A stretch of 7,178 nt of DNA from the NCBI GenBank assembly GCA_005793025.1, contig SXQI01000243.1:1-7178 (forward strand), written 5' to 3'. This DNA comes from Verrucomicrobiales bacterium (GTDB lineage Bacteria > Verrucomicrobiota > Verrucomicrobiia > Limisphaerales > SXQI01). The position numbers and the translations under genes are program-made. The notes under the pieces are model-generated. The model was not told the origin of the DNA. It searched no databases and was given only the letters and a program-made list of their open reading frames with translations. Shown piece after piece: positions 6,826 to 7,178 of the stretch. The first letter of the stretch is position 1. Every line of letters begins with the position of its first letter.

Positions 6826-7178
6826 ATGAAAACTAACAAATTCTCATTGTTTACCTTGTTGGTTTCGCTCGTGGCTTCAGGGCTCAACGCGTTTGCGTTG
6901 CCTGTCGTCAAGGTGGCGAGTCCTGACCCTTACGCTTTAGAGGGTGCCAGTTCCGGTGCCTTTACCATTGTGCGCGATAGCGGAACAACCACCAACCTCG
7001 ATGTCAGTTTTCAGGTTTCTGGAACTGCCGTCAGTGGTGTGGATTACGTTGCTATCACGAATGTTGTGACGATTCCCGCCGGTTTTAGCGCTGTGGATGT
7101 CGTGGTGGTTCCGATCGCACAAGCGGTGAATCAACCTACCAAAACAGTGGTGCTCACCCTGTTGACGCTCGAAACCAA
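6826..7178 (+). CDS. Secreted Calx-beta domain protein, 5' part only (cut by the window end)
   Basis: The reading frame is open from ATG 6826 to the window edge: 117 complete codons and two bases. Residues 1-24 form a Sec signal peptide: Lys2 and Lys5, a hydrophobic core SLFTLLVSLVA, and cleavage likely after NAFA. Residues 27-117 read as a Calx-beta domain: ALEGASSGAFTIVRDSG, VSFQVSGTAVSGVDYVAI, then VTIPAGF and TVVLTL. This fold is a beta-sandwich found in large bacterial surface or secreted proteins, often in tandem and calcium-binding. Where many relatives have an acidic pair and a following Glu, this copy has AQAVNQP (98-104), so calcium binding by this first repeat may be weakened. No Shine-Dalgarno sequence precedes the ATG. 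The missing C-terminus would show whether it carries more repeats or a sorting signal such as PEP-CTERM. Its link to the two upstream genes is unproven. Confidence 0.88.
   Translation, partial: MKTNKFSLFTLLVSLVASGLNAFALPVVKVASPDPYALEGASSGAFTIVRDSGTTTNLDVSFQVSGTAVSGVDYVAITNVVTIPAGFSAVDVVVVPIAQAVNQPTKTVVLTLLTLET

Overview
The window holds two complete plus-strand genes and the start of a third. The gene content points to a bacterium of the Planctomycetes-Verrucomicrobia group. I favour Verrucomicrobiota because of the Calx-beta secreted protein and the weak or absent Shine-Dalgarno leaders, but this is an inference. The families seen (planctomycete-type cytochrome c, DUF1549, DUF1553, DUF1501) are greatly expanded in that group.

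Layout: positions 1-91 are upstream sequence with no supported gene. Positions 92-5248 encode one giant exported protein of about 1,718 residues. It joins a cytochrome c domain, a seven-bladed WD40 propeller, two bacterial Ig-like domains around a second heme site, a DUF1549 domain with a third heme motif, and a DUF1553 domain with a coiled-coil plus beta-sandwich insert. After a 14-base gap, positions 5263-6735 encode a DUF1501 protein (alkaline phosphatase superfamily fold) with a Tat-type signal. A 90-base intergenic region (6736-6825) carries an exact 10-base direct repeat. Positions 6826-7178 begin a Sec-exported protein with a Calx-beta domain, cut by the window end.

How they work together: genes 1 and 2 form the DUF1549/DUF1553-DUF1501 pair typical of these phyla, almost certainly one operon, with both products exported. 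A multiheme redox protein with a protein-binding propeller sits beside a hydrolase-fold partner. The substrate and reaction of this pair are, to my knowledge, not established, so it is a recognisable but functionally dark system. Gene 1 is an unusually complete fusion of the cytochrome parts. Gene 3 has its own longer leader, and whether it belongs to the same unit cannot be decided here. I saw no tRNA, rRNA, CRISPR array, insertion sequence or phage gene.
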